DNA of 64,000 bases. Source: Flavobacterium branchiicola (lineage in GTDB: Bacteria > Bacteroidota > Bacteroidia > Flavobacteriales > Flavobacteriaceae). Shown here piece after piece: positions 60,770-64,000 of the stretch (positions are counted from its first letter, which is position 1; the number at the start of each line of letters is the position of its first letter). A program made the position numbers and the translations under genes. The notes below the pieces were generated by a model, which was given only the letters and a program-made list of their open reading frames with translations, had not been told where the DNA came from and searched no databases. The stretch lies in the NCBI RefSeq assembly GCF_018383905.1, contig NZ_JAGYWA010000003.1, positions 88,931-152,930 on the forward strand, read 5' to 3'.

Positions 60770-61435
60770 TTAGACTACTTTTTCAATAATTATTAATTCG
60801 TTATGAACTTCAATGCGGGGCAGCATTTTAGCGGCAAACAATTTAGTGTTTATTTCTGAAACGTACTTACGATTTCTTATATTGTGTGTTTCATCTAAAA
60901 TCATGGTATTAAAAAGAACAAATCCCTTATTGCTTAAAAGTGAGCAAATATGTGCACTGAAGAAGCTTTCAAACAAAAAATTGGGCATTTTAATATCTTC
61001 AAAAATATCAATAATAATTAAATCGTATTTGTGTTTGGTTTTCAAAACAAATTCAAAAGCGTCATCTATAACGACTTCCAATTGCTGAATTTTATTTAAA
61101 TCAAAATACTTATTTGCGATTTCAATCATATCAGGATCTATTTCGACTCCCGTAATTTTTCCTTTATAAGCAATTTCATCAACGAGGGTTTTTATAACAC
61201 TTCCGCCAGCTACACCTAAAAGCAAAATATGATTCATATCGATAATATTTTTATAACCAATATTTCGAAGACCATACCTTAATATACGCTGCAGACTTCC
61301 GTAGGAGTAATTTGTATTTTCAGAATCTAAAACCAGTTCTCCATTTGCCCAGGTAACTTCAATCACTTTACTTCTTGCGGACTTTTTTTTGAATATTTTT
61401 ACTGGAATAAAATAACTGAAGAGTTTTTGAATCAT
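60770..61435 (-). CDS. Spermidine-synthase-like methyltransferase-fold protein
   Basis: A 221-residue protein with a Rossmann AdoMet-type fold: S-Y-G-S-L-Q-R-I-L near 45, G-V-A-G-G-S-V-I-K-T near 74-83 for the nucleotide, G-V-E-I-D-P-D-M near 95-102, and D-L-I-I-I-D-I-F near 138. It resembles polyamine aminopropyltransferases but lacks their usual N-terminal domain, so activity is uncertain. On the minus strand CAAAAATA at 61453-61460 reads TATTTTTG, a possible -7 box. It heads the run of M23, lipoprotein and secreted genes. Confidence 0.8.
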   Translation of the reverse strand: MIQKLFSYFIPVKIFKKKSARSKVIEVTWANGELVLDSENTNYSYGSLQRILRYGLRNIGYKNIIDMNHILLLGVAGGSVIKTLVDEIAYKGKITGVEIDPDMIEIANKYFDLNKIQQLEVVIDDAFEFVLKTKHKYDLIIIDIFEDIKMPNFLFESFFSAHICSLLSNKGFVLFNTMILDETHNIRNRKYVSEINTKLFAAKMLPRIEVHNELIIIEKVV

Positions 61436-61501
61436 TTTGTAGTGCTTTTACTCAAAAATACCATTTTAAATCTTTTATTTTGCATGAAATATCAAATTTA
61501 A

Positions 61502-62053
61502 ATGAAGAAACAATTATACAAATTCATCTTTTTCAAGCTAATGGGCTGGAAGATAGTAGGATTGGAAAATGCAGAAGTAAAGAAGTGTGTATTGATGGTT
61601 ATGCCACACACTAGTAATCATGATTTTTATCTTGGTATTTTTACCCGCGGAATTTCTGGTTTAGAAATGAATTGGGTTGGTAAGAAAGAATTATTCCGTT
61701 TTCCTTTTAATTATTACTTTAAAAATGTTGGTGGTGAACCTCTGGATCGTTCAGGCGGATTAAATAAAGTAGATTCAATTGCGGCAATTTTTGATCGCAA
61801 AGAAGTTTTCCGTTTAGCAGTTGCGCCAGAAGGAACACGAAAAGGAGTTAAAGAATTAAAAACCGGTTTTTATTATATTGCCTTAAAAGCAAATGTTCCC
61901 ATTGTTCCCGTAGCTTTTGATTGGGGCAAGAAAGAAGTTAATTTAGGAAAACCATTTTATCCAACAGGGAATTATGATGCAGACTTCGAGGTTTTAAAAG
62001 AGCACTATAAAGGTGTAAAAGGTAAAATCCCTGAAAATGGTTTGCAGTACTAA
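61502..62053 (+). CDS. 1-acyl-sn-glycerol-3-phosphate acyltransferase-like protein
   Basis: A 183-residue PlsC-family protein. The catalytic HX4D is His36-x4-Asp41 in M-P-H-T-S-N-H-D. Motif III A-P-E-G-T-R-K-G near 112 and I-V-P-V-A-F-D near 137 complete the set. It is shorter than classical PlsC and lacks a clear membrane helix. It acylates lysophosphatidate or a related lipid at the inner face of the membrane. Monocistronic and divergent from the methyltransferase-like gene. Confidence 0.88.
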   Translation: MKKQLYKFIFFKLMGWKIVGLENAEVKKCVLMVMPHTSNHDFYLGIFTRGISGLEMNWVGKKELFRFPFNYYFKNVGGEPLDRSGGLNKVDSIAAIFDRKEVFRLAVAPEGTRKGVKELKTGFYYIALKANVPIVPVAFDWGKKEVNLGKPFYPTGNYDADFEVLKEHYKGVKGKIPENGLQY

Positions 62054-62136
62054 AATTTCAATCTTTTTTACATCTCGTGAGAATCGCTTAAACGAAAAAT
62101 ATTTTTAAAATTTTTCAAATACGGCAAAATTCTAAA

Positions 62137-62613
62137 TCAGGGTGTATACACTTTAAAAGTTCCATCTTTATAGAAAAATATAATTTTTTCGATTTCTCCT
62201 TCTTCAGAGTTTAAGTTGGAGCTTTTATTCTGTTCTGTTTTTTTTATCGAAGGTTTTTCAGGTTCCTCATTTATTTGAGAGAATAAATCTTGTCCTGCAA
62301 AATTTTCAGTGAAAGGAGTAGAGTAGGGTATATTTTTAATTTCAGAAGAAGAACCTTCTGAGTTCAATATTACATTTTCATTTTCTTGTTTTGGAAAACT
62401 TCCCTTTCCATTTAAAATCCAGTACAAATCTACTTCAGGAAAAACATCTAAAATTTTCATTACAAAATCAAGACTTGGTTTGTTTCTGCCAGAGAGTAGG
62501 TGCGACATGCTGGATCTTTGCACGCCAATTTTATCGGCAAAAGAAGAAGCGTTTAAACCGTAATAATCCAGAATACTTTCAAGACGTTTTACAAAATCAT
62601 CGATGTTTACCAT
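62137..62613 (-). CDS. XRE-family transcriptional regulator
   Basis: A 158-residue protein. Residues about 6-62 are a Cro/cI helix-turn-helix (L-N-A-S-S-F-A-D-K-I-G-V-Q-R-S-S-M-S-H-L-L; G-R-N-K-P-S-L-D-F-V-M-K-I-L). The rest is polar and probably disordered, ending in a short conserved-looking tail (E-K-I-I-F-F-Y-K-D-G-T-F-K-V-Y). No S24 peptidase domain. Palindromic sites overlap its start codon and its predicted promoter, suggesting autoregulation. Confidence 0.88.
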   Translation of the reverse strand: MVNIDDFVKRLESILDYYGLNASSFADKIGVQRSSMSHLLSGRNKPSLDFVMKILDVFPEVDLYWILNGKGSFPKQENENVILNSEGSSSEIKNIPYSTPFTENFAGQDLFSQINEEPEKPSIKKTEQNKSSNLNSEEGEIEKIIFFYKDGTFKVYTP

Positions 62614-62620
62614 TGTAAAT
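62605..62620. promoter_or_regulatory. Operator-like site 1 (on the XRE start codon)
   Basis: GTTTACCATTGTAAAT: half sites GTTTAC and GTAAAT around 4 nt, one base short of the GTTTAC-N4-GTAAAC palindrome. The CAT in the middle is the complement of the regulator's ATG. Confidence 0.65.
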
Positions 62621-62639
62621 TGTAGTTCAAAATTATATT

Positions 62640-62655
62640 GTTTACAAATGTAACT
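62640..62655. promoter_or_regulatory. Operator-like site 2
   Basis: GTTTACAAATGTAACT: the left half is perfect and the right keeps GTAA. It covers the predicted -7 box of the regulator promoter. Confidence 0.6.
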
Positions 62656-62675
62656 AAAATGAATTTAATAAGCAA
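62645..62675 (-). promoter_or_regulatory. Predicted promoter of the XRE regulator
   Basis: On the minus strand TTG (plus 62673-62675), 20 nt, then TACATTTG (plus 62645-62652), an excellent match to the phylum consensus, about 35 nt from the ATG. Confidence 0.7.
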
Positions 62676-62839
62676 TTATAGTGTTCTAAACCCAGCAATT
62701 AATTAAAATAAAAGCAAAGTAAAGCTTTATACTAATACATTTAAAACATTGAAATACTGATATTTAAATATTTAAAATTTAAGAATTAACTTTTGTCAAT
62801 CAATGTATTATTAAGAGAAGGAAATTCCCTGTTTATCCT
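62656..62839. other. Central part of the XRE-M14 intergenic region
   Basis: An AT-rich stretch with no ORF or hairpin that I can support. Together with the five operator-like sites it forms the 312-nt regulatory region shared by the two divergent genes. Confidence 0.4.
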
Positions 62840-62855
62840 GTTTACATTTCTAAAT
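62840..62855. promoter_or_regulatory. Operator-like site 3 (weak)
   Basis: GTTTACATTTCTAAAT: perfect left half, degenerate right half. Confidence 0.4.
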
Positions 62856-62872
62856 TTTCATTAATTTTAATT

Positions 62873-62888
62873 GTTTACATTTGTAAAA
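62873..62888. promoter_or_regulatory. Operator-like site 4
   Basis: GTTTACATTTGTAAAA: one mismatch to GTTTAC-N4-GTAAAC. It covers the TTTG at 62880-62883 that may be the -33 box of the M14 gene. Confidence 0.65.
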
Positions 62889-62896
62889 CTAAAGAT

Positions 62897-62912
62897 GTTT
62901 ACTTTTGTAAAC
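62897..62912. promoter_or_regulatory. Operator-like site 5 (perfect)
   Basis: GTTTACTTTTGTAAAC is a perfect copy of the palindrome. It includes TACTTTTG (62900-62907), the best -7 box for the M14 gene, and ends 13 nt before its ATG. Confidence 0.7.
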
Positions 62913-62925
62913 TAATCGAAACATA

Positions 62926-64000
62926 ATGAATTTAGAAGAATTATTTAGCCAATACAAAGAAGATTCGATCGCTGGTCGTTACTTAACTTTAGATCATATT
63001 CAACCAATATTAGACAGATTAAATACCAACAATCAAGTTCAGATTATTGGGAAATCAGTTTTAGGAGAACCTATATATAGTTACGAAATTGGTACAGGAA
63101 AAACGCGTATTTATTTATGGTCGCAAATGCATGGTAACGAAAGCACGACCACAAAAGCACTTTTTGACTTTATTAATGTCTTAAATGGTAAATCTGAAAT
63201 TGCAGAAAAAATGCTTTCTACTTTTACTTTTTTATGTATTCCAATCTTAAATCCTGACGGAGCCAGACTTTATACTCGTGAGAACGCTAACAAAGTCGAC
63301 TTGAATAGAGATTCTCAAAACCTGACACAGCCCGAAAGTAACGTACTAAGAAATGTTTTTGAAAAATTAAAACCTGATTATTGTTTTAATCTACATGATC
63401 AAAGAACAATTTTTGGCGCAGGCGATACTGGAAAACCGGCTACTTTATCGTTTTTAGCTCCATCCTATAATGAAGAACGTGAGATAAATGAAAACAGATT
63501 AAAAGCCATAAATCTGATTGCAGGAATCAATGACGAATTGCAAAAACACATTCCAGGTCAGATTGGTCGATTTGATGATTCATTTAATATCAATTGTATA
63601 GGTGATACTTTTCAATTTTTAGGAGTTCCGACAATATTATTTGAAGCAGGGCATTATGCAGGCGATTACGAGCGCGAAATCACCCGAAAGTTCTTATTTT
63701 TCTCACTTTTCACAAGCTTCGAATTACTTTCCGCAAACGATTTAGTTGATAATAGAATTCAAGATTATTTGAATATTTCACAAAATAAAGTCGTTTTTTA
63801 TGATTTTATGTATAAAAATGTCAAAATAAATTATGATGGTATCGAAATTATTACGAATTTTGTCGCACAATACAAAGAAGAATTGATTGAAAATAAGATT
63901 CACTTTAACGCTTATATAGTTGAAGTGGGCGAATTAGAAAATTATTTCGGACATTTTGAATATGATGCCAAAGAAGCGGAATATTCTGATGATTACGGTA
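62926..64000 (+). CDS. M14-family zinc carboxypeptidase, cut by the window end
   Basis: The first 358 codons of a gene that is still open at the window edge. Starting M-N-L-E-E-L-F, it has zinc ligands His69 and Glu72 in M-H-G-N-E-S, N-P-D-G-A and L-N-R-D for substrate carboxylate binding, His157 in N-L-H-D as third ligand, and the catalytic Glu240 in L-F-E-A-G-H. No signal peptide, so it is probably cytoplasmic, as in the M14 group that trims peptide ends or modified amino acids. It is divergent from the XRE gene and its promoter lies under two operator-like sites. Confidence 0.88.
   Translation, partial: MNLEELFSQYKEDSIAGRYLTLDHIQPILDRLNTNNQVQIIGKSVLGEPIYSYEIGTGKTRIYLWSQMHGNESTTTKALFDFINVLNGKSEIAEKMLSTFTFLCIPILNPDGARLYTRENANKVDLNRDSQNLTQPESNVLRNVFEKLKPDYCFNLHDQRTIFGAGDTGKPATLSFLAPSYNEEREINENRLKAINLIAGINDELQKHIPGQIGRFDDSFNINCIGDTFQFLGVPTILFEAGHYAGDYEREITRKFLFFSLFTSFELLSANDLVDNRIQDYLNISQNKVVFYDFMYKNVKINYDGIEIITNFVAQYKEELIENKIHFNAYIVEVGELENYFGHFEYDAKEAEYSDDYG

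Noticed and set aside
1..64000. Insertion sequence, prophage or genomic island
   Set aside because: No transposase, integrase, phage structural gene or att-like direct repeat next to a tRNA was seen; the gene content is mostly housekeeping.

Overview
The window is a piece of chromosome from a member of the Bacteroidota, almost certainly a Flavobacterium. The reasons are: AT-rich sequence with A-rich rather than Shine-Dalgarno leaders; -7 boxes of the form TAnnTTTG; a SusC/SusD pair run by a FecI/FecR sigma/anti-sigma pair; a type IX secretion sorting domain; menaquinone genes arranged as in flavobacteria; and palindromic repeats between genes. I see no rRNA, tRNA, CRISPR array, integrase or transposase, so this is mostly core genome.

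Layout. 1-3.1 kb: a small GIY-YIG-like protein and a secreted leucine-rich-repeat protein with a T9SS tail. 3.2-13.2 kb: an outer-membrane uptake locus (ECF sigma factor, FecR anti-sigma factor, SusC with an STN signalling domain, SusD, HExxH metallopeptidase lipoprotein, DUF4302 lipoprotein, small membrane protein). 13.3-26 kb: fabG, a VWA-like membrane protein, DUF4846 and M15 peptidase genes, a LysR regulator with a YeiH-type transporter, a GH5 glycosidase lipoprotein, a repeat-rich gap, a secreted unknown, a zinc phospholipase C/S1-P1-like protein and an LTA-synthase-like sulfatase. 26.2-28.3 kb: an OmpR/HK two-component pair. 28.4-37.3 kb: a complete histidine operon (hisG-D-C-orf-B-H-A-F-IE) preceded by a promoter, a 19-residue His-rich leader peptide and an intrinsic terminator, a textbook attenuator. 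37.4-39.5 kb: DCC oxidoreductase, GNAT and thioredoxin-TPR genes on the minus strand. 39.7-49.2 kb: menaquinone genes menD, menB, menA, menC mixed with DUF2853, CvfB-like, UPF0173, DUF2199 and TPR genes. 49.3-56.3 kb: an HhH/OmpA pair, CYTH, YpdA, SelO, MsrA and a class V aminotransferase whose 3' end and terminator are duplicated in tandem. 56.7-61.4 kb: an APC permease and a minus-strand run (spermidine-synthase-like, M23 peptidase, lipoprotein, secreted protein, SnoaL-like). 61.5-64 kb: an acyltransferase, an XRE regulator, and a divergent M14 carboxypeptidase cut by the window end. The regulator and M14 genes share an intergenic region carrying five copies of one operator-like palindrome.

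The least explained material lies between genes. Many spacers, even inside the his operon, hold long inverted repeats built from short words that differ from spacer to spacer. Two copies of another element (about 46.2 kb and 56.6 kb) keep the same ends and the same foot of a hairpin but have different, fully paired stem sequences, which points to selection on structure. Other points of note are the histidine attenuator, the XRE operator array, the duplicated aminotransferase tail whose changes are mostly synonymous, and a repeat that supplies the last codons and stop of hisD. I found no obvious new multi-gene defence or biosynthetic system.
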